Below are positions 36,139-46,274 of a stretch of DNA of 64,000 nt, in pieces. Both the position numbers and the translations under genes were made by a program. This DNA is from Paraburkholderia tuberum STM678. Its GTDB lineage: Bacteria; Pseudomonadota; Gammaproteobacteria; Burkholderiales; Burkholderiaceae. The first letter of the stretch is position 1, and every line of letters starts with the position of its first letter. Location of the stretch: positions 1-64,000 of the forward strand of contig NZ_CADFGP010000014.1 of the NCBI RefSeq assembly GCF_902833905.1, in the 5' to 3' direction. Below the pieces are notes generated by a model. That model was given only the letters and a program-made list of their open reading frames with translations. It ran no database searches and had not been told where the DNA came from.

Positions 36139-38799
36139 TCAGGGCTCCATCCAGTAGCGGCGCTGCGTGTCCCGATAGCGCTCGAGCGTGAGCGCGGCGC
36201 CCTCCTCACCGCGCGCGCCCGGATCGACGTCGACCCTCACGGCGCCATCGCGATCGCTGCGCCCGAGTTCGATATGACGCGCCGCGTAGCGCGCGAACAC
36301 GCCCGCATTCGGATGATGGAAGCGATTCTCGTAGCCTACCTGAAATAACGCGATGGACGGATCGATAGAGTCGAGGAACGGCTCGGTCGACGACGTTTTG
36401 CTGCCATGATGCGGCACCATCAACACTTGCGCGCGCAGCATAGCGGGATCGCGCGCGAGCAGCGCGCGTTCGGTCGGCGCTTCGATGTCGGCGGTCAGCA
36501 GGGCCGTGAAACGCGGCGCGTTCGCACCGACGAACGCCGCCGCCTGGCTTGCGTTGGTGGGCGGCAACGTGCTGACCCTCAACACGCAGCAATGCTCGTT
36601 CGCCTTGCCCGTGAGTGCCCCGACGTCAGGCCACAGGACGGCGAACTCAACACCATCCCACTGCCAGCGCTGCCCCGCCACGCACGGCAGCGTCTGCGTG
36701 CCATGCTGGTTTGCCTTCGGCCACAGCGGATTGTCCGGCGCCAGAGCAGCCACCAGCTGACGCACCTCGATCGCCTCGAAAACGGCAGAGGCGCCGCCCG
36801 CATGATCCGAATCGGCGTGACTGATCATCAGCGTATCGAGCGTCGTCACGCCTTGCGCCCGCAGGAACGGCACCACCACGCGCTCGCCAGCGTGGCTCGA
36901 TTCCGGACCGGGACCCGCATCGAACAGCAAGGCGTGATGCGCGGTCTGCACGAGCACCGACGAGCCCTGCCCGACATCGAGCGCAGTCAGACGGAACGCG
37001 CCTGATGGCTCGGCGAGTGCGCCGCTTGCGCTGGGCATCAGCAGCGGCAGCCACGACAGCGGCGCCGCCCAGCGCAGGGGCCAGCCGCGCGGCGCGAGAC
37101 ACCACAGCACACCGAGCGCCGCCGCGGCCAGCGCCCACGCATTCGGCTGCGGCAGCCACCACAGCGTCCAGCGCGGTCCCGACGCCAGTTGCAGGCCGGC
37201 CGCGAGACCATCGAGCAGCGTGTGCGCGGCGCGCCACGCGAACGCGTCGAGCGGCGCGGGCAATGCGACGCCCGCGAGCACCGTCGGCGTGACGAGCAGG
37301 CTCACCCAGGGAATCGCGAACGCGTTCGCGAGCGGACCGACGAGCGGAATTTGCGCGAACCAGTAGGCGGTCAGCGGCGCCAGCGCGACCGTCACCGCGA
37401 ACTGCGCGTGAGCGGCGCTGCGCAACCGTTCGGCGAGCACGCGCAGACGCCGGATCGATACGGGACGCGCCGCGCTGCCCTCCTCGTCTTCATGATGACG
37501 GGACGCCAGTGGAACCCGCACGCGCGGCCGCCCCGACATCGCGAACAGGATCGCGCCGACTGCGCAAAACGACAGCCAGAATCCGGCCGACACGACCGCC
37601 CACGGATCGACCAGCAGCACGAGCCCGAGTGCCCACGCGAGCACCGTGGAGCGCGCTAGCTGCCGGCCGCCGACGAACGCCAGCGCGACGAGCGCGGCCA
37701 TCCACAGCGCGCGTTGCGCTGGCACGTTGAAGCCCGCGAGCGCGGCATGCAGTGCGGCGAACATCGCACCCGCCGTCACGCCGACGAGCTGCGCGGGCAA
37801 GCGCAGCGGCCAGTTGCGGCCGAGCCACCCCGAACGTCGCCAGATTGCCGCCGCGAGCCAGCCGGTCAGCCCCGCGACCAAGCCGAGATGCAAGCCCGAA
37901 ATCGCCACCAGATGACTCGTGCCGGTGCCGCGCATCAATTGCCAGTCGGCGGGGCTCACTTCGTCCTGCGCGCCGATCGCGAGCGCGACGACGATGCCGC
38001 GATGCGGCGCATCGGCAAGCACCGTGTCGATACGCGCACGCAATCCGGCGCGCCAGCGGTCGACCAGCACGGCGAGCCCGCGCGCGTGACCGGTCAGGCG
38101 CCGCGCATGGTCCGGCACGCTCACGTAGCCGGTCGCGCGGACGTTGCGCGCGAGCAGGCTCGCCTCTGCATCGCGCACGCCGAAATTCGCGTTGCCGTGC
38201 GGGCGCTTCAGGCGCACGGTCAGACGCCAGCGTTCGCCCGGTTCGAGCCGCGGCGCCGCGGCGTTGCGCGCGATCCAGGCTAGCTGGATCACGCGCGGGA
38301 AAGCGGCGAGCCGCGCACCGTTCGTATCGACGTCGAACAGGAAGCGCGCGCCTTTGTCGTCACGCGTCGGCAATCCCTTGATCGTGCCGACCACCTCGAT
38401 ATCGCGCCCTTCCCACTCGTGCGGCAGGCTCACCGCGAGCCGCGTTTGCGCGCGCACGGCCGCGTAGCCGAAGCCGACGCAGATCGCCGCGCACCACACC
38501 GCGCTCCAACCGGCCACCCGCCGCATGCGAGCGTCGCGCCATACGCGGCTAGCGAGCTGGTGCGAGAAGCCCCGCTCGTATTCGCGCTGGAGCGCCGCAC
38601 CGGCCGCATCTGCCGCACCTGCCGCACCTGTCACACCCGCCGCCGCAGCCGCTCCGCCGCCACGCAAACCCCACACCGCAACGCCGGCCGCCGTGCAGCC
38701 GAGCAGTATCAACGCGCACCATGCGCCTGTATCCGGCAACACCGCCTGTCGCTGCAGCCAGACCACCCCCAACGCAAATCCACACCAGACCGCCCTCAT
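36139..38799 (-). CDS. comEC: ComEC/Rec2 family DNA-uptake channel protein
   Basis: ComEC carries incoming single-stranded DNA across the inner membrane in natural transformation. From the ATG at 38799, chosen for its strong GGAGG, the protein has 886 residues. They comprise an N-terminal membrane/OB part (DUF4131), the polytopic competence domain with the signature GTGTSHLVAISGLHLG, and a C-terminal metallo-beta-lactamase domain with SHADSDH and VPHHGSKTSS. All three parts are intact, so the gene looks functional. A GTG 12 codons upstream is an alternative start. It lies between tatD and a hydrolase gene. Confidence 0.95.
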   Translation of the reverse strand: MRAVWCGFALGVVWLQRQAVLPDTGAWCALILLGCTAAGVAVWGLRGGGAAAAAGVTGAAGAADAAGAALQREYERGFSHQLASRVWRDARMRRVAGWSAVWCAAICVGFGYAAVRAQTRLAVSLPHEWEGRDIEVVGTIKGLPTRDDKGARFLFDVDTNGARLAAFPRVIQLAWIARNAAAPRLEPGERWRLTVRLKRPHGNANFGVRDAEASLLARNVRATGYVSVPDHARRLTGHARGLAVLVDRWRAGLRARIDTVLADAPHRGIVVALAIGAQDEVSPADWQLMRGTGTSHLVAISGLHLGLVAGLTGWLAAAIWRRSGWLGRNWPLRLPAQLVGVTAGAMFAALHAALAGFNVPAQRALWMAALVALAFVGGRQLARSTVLAWALGLVLLVDPWAVVSAGFWLSFCAVGAILFAMSGRPRVRVPLASRHHEDEEGSAARPVSIRRLRVLAERLRSAAHAQFAVTVALAPLTAYWFAQIPLVGPLANAFAIPWVSLLVTPTVLAGVALPAPLDAFAWRAAHTLLDGLAAGLQLASGPRWTLWWLPQPNAWALAAAALGVLWCLAPRGWPLRWAAPLSWLPLLMPSASGALAEPSGAFRLTALDVGQGSSVLVQTAHHALLFDAGPGPESSHAGERVVVPFLRAQGVTTLDTLMISHADSDHAGGASAVFEAIEVRQLVAALAPDNPLWPKANQHGTQTLPCVAGQRWQWDGVEFAVLWPDVGALTGKANEHCCVLRVSTLPPTNASQAAAFVGANAPRFTALLTADIEAPTERALLARDPAMLRAQVLMVPHHGSKTSSTEPFLDSIDPSIALFQVGYENRFHHPNAGVFARYAARHIELGRSDRDGAVRVDVDPGARGEEGAALTLERYRDTQRRYWMEP

Positions 38800-38914
38800 C
38801 CGCCCTCCGTACCCGCTGGCGCCGGGCCTCGTCACTGCGCCAGCGAACGGGCAGCAGCGAGCCCGCCGGGCGTGGGGATCGCCCGACGCGAACCCTTTCG
38901 ATCAACGGAATCGA

Positions 38915-39703
38915 TTATGCAGAGGAAAGCGCGAGTCGCGGCAGCGCGGCGAGCGCGTTAGCCGTTGTGCCAAGGGCGGCTGCGTCGGAAGTGACACCGC
39001 GCAGTCGCGCGAGGCTCGCGCCGATCGCCGGAATCTGCTCGGGTGAATTGCGCTGCCTGTACATCCACGACGGCGCGATATCCGGCGCGTCGGTCTCGAC
39101 GACCAGCGCATCGAACGGCAGTTGTTCCGCGAGTCGCCGGATCTGCCGGGCGCGCTCGAACGTCAGGTTGCCGCCGAACCCAAGATGCATGCCCTGATCG
39201 ATGTACGCCCGCGCCTGCTGGAAACTGCCATTGAACGCGTGCGCGATGCCGCGATGGATCTGATGCCGGCGCAGCCCTTTGATCACCTGATCCTGCGATT
39301 TGCGCACATGGCAGATGACCGGCAAATCGAATTCGCGCGCGAGCTGCAACTGGCCGTTGTAGAAAAACTGCTGGCGCGCATCGTCGAGGCCGTCGACGAA
39401 ATAGTCGAGCCCGATCTCGCCGATGCCGACGAAGCGCGGATCGTCGAGACTCGCCTCGATCTCCATGCGCAACAGGTCGAGGTCGGCATCGACGGCGTGC
39501 GGCGTGAGGAGCGGATGAATGCCGAGCGCGTACGCGCCGCCGTCGACGCGATGCGCGAGCTCGCGCACCGCCGCGAAGTTCTGTCGCCCGATCGCCGGAA
39601 TCACGATGCGCGACACCCCCGCATGGCGCGCGGACGCCGCAACCGCATCACGGTCGGCGTCGAATTCCGAAGCGTCGAGATGGCAGTGCGTGTCGATCCA
39701 CAT
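38915..39703 (-). CDS. tatD: TatD family metal-dependent hydrolase
   Basis: TatD-type enzymes are metal-dependent 3'-5' exonucleases/deoxyribonucleases of the amidohydrolase fold. The 262-residue protein has the HCH motif (WIDTHCHLD, 2-10), GEIGLDYF, and a C-terminal VVETDAPDIAP. It is closest in layout to the YjjV/YcfH branch. It lies 43 bp downstream of lolD on the same strand. A role in DNA repair or quality control is by family only. Confidence 0.93.
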   Translation of the reverse strand: MWIDTHCHLDASEFDADRDAVAASARHAGVSRIVIPAIGRQNFAAVRELAHRVDGGAYALGIHPLLTPHAVDADLDLLRMEIEASLDDPRFVGIGEIGLDYFVDGLDDARQQFFYNGQLQLAREFDLPVICHVRKSQDQVIKGLRRHQIHRGIAHAFNGSFQQARAYIDQGMHLGFGGNLTFERARQIRRLAEQLPFDALVVETDAPDIAPSWMYRQRNSPEQIPAIGASLARLRGVTSDAAALGTTANALAALPRLALSSA

Positions 39704-39746
39704 GGGTTATCTCGCTGGCAAGAGGACGGACCGTGCCGGCCCGCAC

Positions 39747-40502
39747 TCAGACCGGCACCGGCGGCTCTTCGTGCAGCACGCCGTCGCGCAACCGCATGAT
39801 GCGATCACAGCGGCCCGCCAGCTCCGGGTCGTGCGTGACGATCACGAAGCTCGTCTCGAGCGTGCGCGACAGTTCGAGCATCAGGTTGAAGACCGTGTCG
39901 GCGGTGCCGCCGTCAAGGTTACCGGTCGGCTCGTCGGCGAGCACGCAGGCGGGCTTCGTGACGAGCGCACGCGCGATCGCGACACGCTGACGCTCGCCGC
40001 CCGACAGCTCGCCCGGCCGATGCTTCGCGCGATGCCCCATGCCGACGCGCTCCAGCACCGCCATGGCCTCGCGGCGCGCGACTTCAGTCGTCTCGCGACG
40101 AATCCGCAGCGGCATCGCGACGTTATCGAGGGCGGAAAACTCCGGCAGCAGATGGTGAAACTGATACACGAAACCGAGCGCGCGATTGCGCAGGACGTTG
40201 CGCTCGCGCTCGGAGAGTTTCGTGAACGGCTTGCCGAGCACCGACACGTGGCCCGTGCTCGGATCGTCGAGGCCGCCGAGCACGTGCAGCAGCGTGCTCT
40301 TGCCGGAGCCCGACGCGCCGACGATCGCGAGTTTCTCGCCGCGCCGCACGGCGAGTTGCGCATTGTTGAGCACCTGCACGTTCAGCCCGCCCTGCACGAA
40401 CGCTTTGGAAATGCCGGTGGCTTCGAGCACGAACGGATGCGACGCGGAGTCCTGAGCGGTCATGGATGAATCGGTTGAGGGATGGACGAGGCGGTCATTC
40501 AT
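39747..40502 (-). CDS. lolD: Lipoprotein-releasing ABC transporter ATPase LolD
   Basis: LolD powers release of outer-membrane lipoproteins from the inner membrane. The 251-residue protein has Walker [10 protein letters not shown], the [12 protein letters not shown] signature and Walker [15 protein letters not shown] chose the start at 40502, which overlaps the permease gene by 8 nt and has GAGG upstream; an ATG 13 codons later would give 238 aa. lolC is immediately upstream and tatD downstream. Confidence 0.96.
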   Translation of the reverse strand: MNDRLVHPSTDSSMTAQDSASHPFVLEATGISKAFVQGGLNVQVLNNAQLAVRRGEKLAIVGASGSGKSTLLHVLGGLDDPSTGHVSVLGKPFTKLSERERNVLRNRALGFVYQFHHLLPEFSALDNVAMPLRIRRETTEVARREAMAVLERVGMGHRAKHRPGELSGGERQRVAIARALVTKPACVLADEPTGNLDGGTADTVFNLMLELSRTLETSFVIVTHDPELAGRCDRIMRLRDGVLHEEPPVPV

Positions 40503-41748
40503 AGCGCAGCGCCTCCGCCGGACGGACCTTCGCGCCGCGCCAGCTCGGATAGAGCGTCGCGAGCGCCGACAGCACGAACGCGATGATGCCGATGCGCGCG
40601 ACGTCCGCCGGAACCAGCTCCGACGGCAGCTCGCTGATGAAGTACACCGACGGCGGCAGGAATTGCACGCCGAGCAGATGCTCGATCATCGGCACGAGCC
40701 ACGGAATGCTCCACGCGATCAGGCAGCCGAGCGCGACGCCGGTCGCCGTGCCGATGAAGCCGATCGTCACGCCTTGCACGACGAAGATCTTCATGATCGA
40801 GCCGGGTTGCGCGCCGAGCGTGCGCAGGATCGCGATGTCGGCCTGCTTGTTGGTCACCGTCATCACCAGCGACGACACCAGATTGAACGCGGCCACCGCA
40901 ATGATCAGCGTCAGGATGATGAACATCATGCGCTTCTCGATCTGCACCGCCGAGAACCAGGTCTTGTTCTGCTGGGTCCAGTCGCGGATGTACAAATCGC
41001 CCGACAGCGTGCGCGCGAGCTGATGCGCGACTTCCGGCGCGCGCTGCATGTCGGTGAGGCGCAACCGCACGCCGGTCGGCGCGGGCAGCCGGAACAGCGC
41101 CTGTGCGTCCTTGATGTTGATCAGCGCGAGCGTGCTGTCGTATTCGTAATGGCCCGACTCGAAGATGCCGACCACCGTGAACTGCTTCAGGCGCGGCAGC
41201 ATGCCGGCCGGCGTGATCGTGCCTTCGGGCGCGACGAGCGTGATCTTGTCGTTCAGTTGCACGCCGAGATTGGCCGCCAGATCGGCGCCGAGCACGATGC
41301 CGAAGCCGCCGGGCACGAGGTCGGCCAGCTTGCCGCCTTTCATTTCCTTGCCGATGTCGGACACTTCAGGCTCGAGCGTCGGCTCGATGCCACGCAACGC
41401 GACGCCGCTCACCGCGTCCTGGCGCGTCAGCAGCGCCTGGGCCTCGACGTAGGGCGCCGCGCCGATCACCTCCTTGTTCTGGCGCGCCTCCTTCGCGGTC
41501 AGTTGCCAGTCGGGCATCGAACCGGTCGGCGAAAAGATCTCGACGTGCGCGAGCACCGACAGCATGCGGTCGCGCACCTCTTTCTGAAAGCCGTTCATCA
41601 CCGACAACACGACGATCAGCGCCGCGACGCCAAGCGCGATGCCCGACATCGACACCAGCGCGATGAACGAAATGAAGCCGTTACCGGTCGTGCGTTTGCC
41701 GGCGCGTGTATAGCGCCAGCCAATCTGCCATTCGTAGGGAAATTTCAA
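40495..41748 (-). CDS. lolC: Lipoprotein-releasing system permease LolC/LolE
   Basis: The permease partner of LolD. The 417-residue protein has an N-terminal membrane segment after [18 protein letters not shown], a large periplasmic MacB-like domain, and three C-terminal membrane segments ([20 protein letters not shown] and two more). The start is a TTG at 41748 with AAGGA 6 nt upstream, since LKFPYEW is the family N-terminus and upstream sequence is not coding-like. Only one permease gene is next to lolD, so the transporter may use a LolC/E homodimer (LolF-type). Confidence 0.94.
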   Translation of the reverse strand: MKFPYEWQIGWRYTRAGKRTTGNGFISFIALVSMSGIALGVAALIVVLSVMNGFQKEVRDRMLSVLAHVEIFSPTGSMPDWQLTAKEARQNKEVIGAAPYVEAQALLTRQDAVSGVALRGIEPTLEPEVSDIGKEMKGGKLADLVPGGFGIVLGADLAANLGVQLNDKITLVAPEGTITPAGMLPRLKQFTVVGIFESGHYEYDSTLALINIKDAQALFRLPAPTGVRLRLTDMQRAPEVAHQLARTLSGDLYIRDWTQQNKTWFSAVQIEKRMMFIILTLIIAVAAFNLVSSLVMTVTNKQADIAILRTLGAQPGSIMKIFVVQGVTIGFIGTATGVALGCLIAWSIPWLVPMIEHLLGVQFLPPSVYFISELPSELVPADVARIGIIAFVLSALATLYPSWRGAKVRPAEALRYE

Positions 41749-42065
41749 GCGAATCCTTTTGTGCGTTCTTCGACTGTATGTCGGGATCGGCGGACCTCGA
41801 CGTCCGCCGTGCGGCCCGAACGTCGTGATCGTTGGGCTCGCGGCGGCGCGGATCGTTCCTCGCGCGCCCGGCCGCTGTGCGGCTCTGCCGGCGCATAGAG
41901 GCGCGGCGCCGCGGTGCGCCACCCTGCCGGGTCCAGCGATCAAGCGCGAAGTTTGCCACACAATGCCGCCGGCTCGCGCAAAGGACGTGCCTCGGCCGCG
42001 CCATCGACAAACCGGCCGCGCTTCGTCGAAATACTCGCACCGTTTGCCCTACAATGCGCAGCATC
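41749..42065. other. Divergent intergenic region between lolC and the rpfE-like gene
   Basis: About 317 bp that must hold promoters for both directions. I see an 8-bp hairpin (41788-41795 with 41802-41809, CGGCGGAC/GTCCGCCG, loop CTCGAC) near lolC but no clear sigma70 promoter, and no credible small gene. Confidence 0.45.
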
Positions 42066-43163
42066 ATGCCTGCCGACCGCCTCCATCTTCTGCTGCCCTT
42101 CGCGCTGCCTGCCGCGGCCGACGCCTCCACCGCGCTTCACGACATCCAGTGTCCCGCTCTCGACAGGCTGATCGCGCGCGCGACGCTGATCGAACGCGTG
42201 ATCGGCGAGGATTTTCAGCGCACGCTGCCGCACGAGCGCTGGGTCGCGCGACAATTCGGCGCGCTGCCCGACGGCGCCTCGGCCGCCGCCGACGAAGCCC
42301 CGCTCGCGCCCTACATGCTGCGCGCCGACGGCGGCGAACCCGGCAACGCGACGTGGGCCTGCGTGCAGCCGGTACACGTGCACATCGCGCACGACCACCT
42401 GGTGCTGATCGACCCGGCGTCGCTCAATCTGTCGGACGACGAAGCGAGCACGCTGCTCGCGCTTGCGCGTCCGCTGATCGAGGAACTCGGCGTGCGCATC
42501 GAGGCGCCCAAGCCAATCCGCTGGTATCTGTCGAGCGACGCTTTCGGCTCGCTCGCGGGCGCGTCGCCGTTGCGCGCGAGCGGCCGCAACATCGAGATCT
42601 GGTTGCCGCACGAAGCGCATTCCGGCGAACGCTCTCGCGCGTGGATGAAGCTGCAGAACGAAGTGCAGATGGCGTGGTTCGAGCATCCGGTCAACGAAGC
42701 GCGGGAGGCGCGCGGGCTGCCGGCCGTCAACTCGATCTGGTTTCACGCGCAAGGCGCCGCGCGGAGCGTGCGCAGTCCGTTCGCGCAGGTGCTGTCCGAT
42801 GCCGCCGCAACGCGCGGTCTCGCGCTCAGCGCCGGGGTCGCGACAGGCGCGCCGCCGGCGTCGTATCGCGAACTGGCCGCGGCGCTGCGCGGTACCACCA
42901 ACGGCAGCGGCGCAACGCTCGTCGAACTCGACCCCTTCTCCGCGCCCTACATCGAACAGGACTGGGCGCGCTGGAACCAGGCATTCGCCGCGCTGCAGAC
43001 CGACTGGTTCGCGCCCGCGCTCGCGGCTCTCCAGTCGGGCGAACTCGCCGAGCTCGGCCTCACGCTGTGCGGCGACACCGGCTCGGTGACGCTGACGGTC
43101 ACGCGCGGCGATCTGCGCAAATTCTGGCGGCGGCGCGTGCTGGTCTCGCTTTTCATCGAATGA
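42066..43163 (+). CDS. RpfE-like hypothetical protein
   Basis: A 365-residue protein with no transmembrane segment and no catalytic motif that I can name. It begins MPADRLHLLLPFALPAAADA and has repeated Leu/Ala/Asp-rich helices, with a C-terminal acidic-to-basic strand pattern (TVTRGDLRKFWRRRVLVSLF). Its place directly before recJ matches RpfE of the Xanthomonas rpf region, and databases often list such proteins as regulatory protein RpfE or phosphoglycerate mutase-like. An ATG four codons upstream (42054) is possible. It ends 16 bp before recJ, so the two are probably cotranscribed. Function is unknown. Confidence 0.8.
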   Translation: MPADRLHLLLPFALPAAADASTALHDIQCPALDRLIARATLIERVIGEDFQRTLPHERWVARQFGALPDGASAAADEAPLAPYMLRADGGEPGNATWACVQPVHVHIAHDHLVLIDPASLNLSDDEASTLLALARPLIEELGVRIEAPKPIRWYLSSDAFGSLAGASPLRASGRNIEIWLPHEAHSGERSRAWMKLQNEVQMAWFEHPVNEAREARGLPAVNSIWFHAQGAARSVRSPFAQVLSDAAATRGLALSAGVATGAPPASYRELAAALRGTTNGSGATLVELDPFSAPYIEQDWARWNQAFAALQTDWFAPALAALQSGELAELGLTLCGDTGSVTLTVTRGDLRKFWRRRVLVSLFIE

Positions 43164-43179
43164 TCCACGGCCCTTCCGC

Positions 43180-44886
43180 ATGACCCGAATCGTTACGCGC
43201 CCCTGCTCCCCCGTCGACGCCGAAGTGCTGACCCGCTGCGGCCTGCATCCGGTGCTCGCGCGCCTGTACGCATCGCGCGGCGTGTGCCTGCCCGAGGACG
43301 TCGAAACCGGCCTCGCGCGGCTCGTGCCGCCAGCCGAACTGAAGGGCTGCGACGCGGCCGCCGCGCTGCTCGCCGACGCGCTGCAGCAGCAGCGCCGCAT
43401 GCTGGTCGTCGCCGACTACGACTGCGACGGCGCGACCGCCTGCGCGGTCGCGGTGCGCGGGCTGCGCATGTTCGGCGCGCGCATCGACTACCTGGTGCCG
43501 AACCGCATGGAGCACGGCTACGGGCTCACGCCGGACATCGTCGAGCTGGCGGCGCGTGGCGCGGCCGGCAAACCCGATCTGCTGATCACCGTCGACAACG
43601 GCATCGCGAGCGTCGACGGCGTCGCGGCAGCCAACGCCCTTGGCATCGACGTGCTCGTCACCGACCACCACCTGCCCGGCGACGAACTGCCCGCCGCGCG
43701 CGCAATCGTCAATCCGAACCAGCCGGGCTGCACGTTCCCGAGCAAGTGCCTCGCCGGCGTCGGCGTGATGTTCTACGTGCTGCTCGCGCTGCGCGCCGAG
43801 CTGCGCCGCCGTGGGGCGTTCGGCGACGCGCTGCCCGAGCCGCGCCTCGACGGCCTGCTCGATCTGGTCGCACTCGGCACCGTCGCCGATGTCGTCAAAC
43901 TCGACGGCAACAACCGCGTGCTGGTCGCGCAAGGTCTGCAGCGCATCCGCCGCGGCCGCATGCAGCCGGGCATCGCCGCGCTGTTTCGGGCCGCCGCGCG
44001 CGATGCGCGCAACGCGTCCGGCTTCGACCTCGGCTTCGCGCTGGGACCGCGCCTGAACGCGGCGGGACGGCTGTCGGACATGTCGCTCGGCATCGAATGC
44101 CTGAGCACCGACGACGTCGGCCGCGCATGGGAACTCGCGCAGCAGCTCGACACGATGAACCGCGAGCGCCGTGAAATCGAGGCGGGCATGCAGCAGCAGG
44201 CGCTGGACGACCTGTCGACGGTCGATCCCGACGGCGCGACCACGATCACGTTGTTCAATCCGGGCTGGCATCAGGGCGTGATCGGCATCGTCGCGGGACG
44301 GCTGAAAGAGAAGTTCCACCGCCCGTCGTTCACGTTCGCGCCGGCCGACGATACCGGCATGCTCGTCAAGGGCTCGGGCCGCTCGATCGCGGGCTTCCAC
44401 CTGCGCGACGCGCTCGATCTGATCTCGAAGCGCGAGCCGGACCTGATCGTCAAATTCGGCGGCCACGCGATGGCCGCGGGCCTGACGATCGCCGCCGCCG
44501 ACGTGCCGCGCTTCACCGCCGCGTTCGAGGCGGTCGGCCGCGAATGGCTGTCCGCGCAGGCGCTCGCGCGCACGATCGAAACCGACGGCGAGCTCGAAGA
44601 CGCGTACTTCACGCCGCAATTCGTCGAAATGCTCGACGCGGCCGTCTGGGGCCAGGGTTTTCCGGCGCCGGTGTTCTCCGGCGAATTCGCGGTCGCCTCG
44701 CAGGCGTTGGTGAAGGACAAGCACCTGAAGCTGCAACTGCTGCGCGGCCGCCAGCGCTTCAACGCGATCTGGTTCAATCACACCGACACGCTGCCTGCGC
44801 GCACCACCGTCGCCTATCGGCTCGCGAGCGATACATGGAACGGCGTGTCGCGCGTGCAACTGATCGTCGAGCACGCGGTGAGCTGA
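43180..44886 (+). CDS. recJ: Single-stranded-DNA exonuclease RecJ
   Basis: RecJ degrades single-stranded DNA 5' to 3' in recombination and mismatch/base excision repair. The 568-residue protein has the DHH phosphoesterase motifs VADYDCDGAT (77-86), TVDNG (138-142), VTDHHLPG (DHH at 162-164) and the DHHA1 motif FGGHAMAAG, all intact. A C-terminal OB-like part follows. It starts 16 bp after the rpfE-like gene and lies upstream of prfB. Confidence 0.97.
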   Translation: MTRIVTRPCSPVDAEVLTRCGLHPVLARLYASRGVCLPEDVETGLARLVPPAELKGCDAAAALLADALQQQRRMLVVADYDCDGATACAVAVRGLRMFGARIDYLVPNRMEHGYGLTPDIVELAARGAAGKPDLLITVDNGIASVDGVAAANALGIDVLVTDHHLPGDELPAARAIVNPNQPGCTFPSKCLAGVGVMFYVLLALRAELRRRGAFGDALPEPRLDGLLDLVALGTVADVVKLDGNNRVLVAQGLQRIRRGRMQPGIAALFRAAARDARNASGFDLGFALGPRLNAAGRLSDMSLGIECLSTDDVGRAWELAQQLDTMNRERREIEAGMQQQALDDLSTVDPDGATTITLFNPGWHQGVIGIVAGRLKEKFHRPSFTFAPADDTGMLVKGSGRSIAGFHLRDALDLISKREPDLIVKFGGHAMAAGLTIAAADVPRFTAAFEAVGREWLSAQALARTIETDGELEDAYFTPQFVEMLDAAVWGQGFPAPVFSGEFAVASQALVKDKHLKLQLLRGRQRFNAIWFNHTDTLPARTTVAYRLASDTWNGVSRVQLIVEHAVS

Positions 44887-44958
44887 AATCTTCCGCAAAA
44901 TCAATCGCGAACACGCGCCAGATCGCCCGCGAGGCTCCGGCGCGGCGTGCCGATCGGC

Positions 44959-44964
44959 TATAAT
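44959..44964 (+). promoter_or_regulatory. Possible -10 element of prfB
   Basis: A perfect TATAAT lies 31 nt before the prfB start. No good -35 is seen at the expected distance. Just downstream, TTCTGC and GCAGAA form a small stem-loop in the leader. Confidence 0.5.
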
Positions 44965-44995
44965 TTCTGCTTTTTACGCAGAATAGAAGATCGAC

Positions 44996-46100
44996 ATGGA
45001 AGCGGAACGTCTCAACGCGATCGAAGCCTCTCTGGCCGACCTGCGCAAGCGCGCGGACGACCTACGGGGGTATCTTTGACTACGACGACAAAGCACTGCG
45101 TCTAATCGAAGTCAACCGGGAACTCGAAGACCCGGACGTCTGGAACGACTCGAAGCACGCCCAAGCGCTCGGTAAGGAAAAGAAGCTGCTCGACGACACG
45201 GTCGGCAAGCTCACGTCGATCACGAACGACGTGCGCGACGCGCAAGACCTGTTCGAGATGGCACGCGAAGAAGCCGACGACGACACGCTGCTCGCCTGCG
45301 AGGGTGACGCCCAGGCCATCGAGGCACGCGTCGCCGACATGGAATTCCGCCGGATGTTCGCGAACCCGGCCGATCCCAACAACGCCTTTCTCGACATCCA
45401 GGCCGGCGCCGGCGGCACCGAGGCGTGCGACTGGGCGTCGATGCTGCTGCGCCAGTATCTGCGTTATTGCGAGCGCAAGGGCTTCAAGACCGAAGTGCTC
45501 GAGCAGACCGAAGGCGACGTCGCCGGCATCAAGAACGCGACGATCAAGATCGAAGGCGAATACGCGTACGGCTTCCTGCGTACCGAAACCGGCGTGCACC
45601 GGCTCGTGCGCAAGTCGCCGTTCGACTCGTCGGGCGGTCGTCACACGTCGTTCTCGTCGGTGTTCGTGTACCCGGAAATCGACGACTCGATCGAAGTCGA
45701 CATCAACCCGGCCGACCTGCGCATCGACACGTACCGTGCTTCGGGCGCGGGCGGTCAGCACATCAACAAGACCGACTCCGCGGTGCGTATCACGCACATG
45801 CCGTCGGGCATCGTCGTGCAGTGCCAGAACGACCGCTCGCAGCACCGCAACCGCGCCGAAGCCATGGCGATGCTGAAATCGCGCCTGTACGAAGCGGAAA
45901 TCCGCAAGCGTCAGGTCGAGCAGGACAAGCTGGAAGCCGGCAAGACCGATGTGGGTTGGGGCCATCAGATCCGTTCGTACGTGCTCGACAACAGCCGCAT
46001 CAAGGATCTGCGCACCAACGTCGAAATCAGCAATACGAAGAGCGTGCTCGACGGTGACCTCGATCCGTTCATCAGCGCGAGCCTGAAACAGGGCGTCTAG
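44996..46100 (+). CDS. prfB: Peptide chain release factor 2, with programmed +1 frameshift
   Basis: RF2 ends translation at UGA and UAA. The gene needs a +1 frameshift: codons from ATG 44996 run to CTT (45074-45076) and an in-frame TGA (45077-45079), after which the frame continues from 45078 to the stop at 46100, giving 367 residues. The slippery CTTTGAC and the Shine-Dalgarno-like GGGGG three nt upstream are the classical autoregulatory signals: low RF2 favours the shift. The protein has the anticodon-like SPF in [11 protein letters not shown] and the catalytic GGQ in [13 protein letters not shown]. recJ is upstream and lysS downstream. Confidence 0.98.
45066..45080 (+). promoter_or_regulatory. 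RF2 programmed frameshift site
   Basis: GGGGGTATCTTTGAC is the conserved prfB frameshift element: internal Shine-Dalgarno-like GGGGG, slippery CTT, stop TGA, and 3' C that makes the stop weak. It lets RF2 level control its own synthesis. Confidence 0.97.
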
Positions 46101-46108
46101 GCGCGCAC

Positions 46109-46141
46109 GGCGCGGCCCCGTTCACCGATCGGGACCGCGCC
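46109..46141 (+). terminator. Possible terminator after prfB
   Basis: GGCGCGG (46109-46115) pairs with CCGCGCC (46135-46141) and an inner CCCG/CGGG pair (46117-46120 with 46130-46133). The following TTCTTCGTT is only partly T-rich. Together with the 174-bp gap it suggests lysS may be separately transcribed. Confidence 0.5.
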
Positions 46142-46274
46142 TTCTTCGTTGCTGCTTTTGCGTTGCTTCCACGCTATTTGTTCGCCGTTTTTCCAGTACC
46201 GCCTGAGGTTTTTACACTGACTGGCTTCCCGCCAGCGGAGCACTCCGCGGCGGGCCACCGAATACCAAATCATC

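Noticed and set aside
43153..44904. A 583-codon minus-strand open frame opposite recJ
   Set aside because: RecJ motifs are all on the plus strand; the antisense frame has typical shadow composition.
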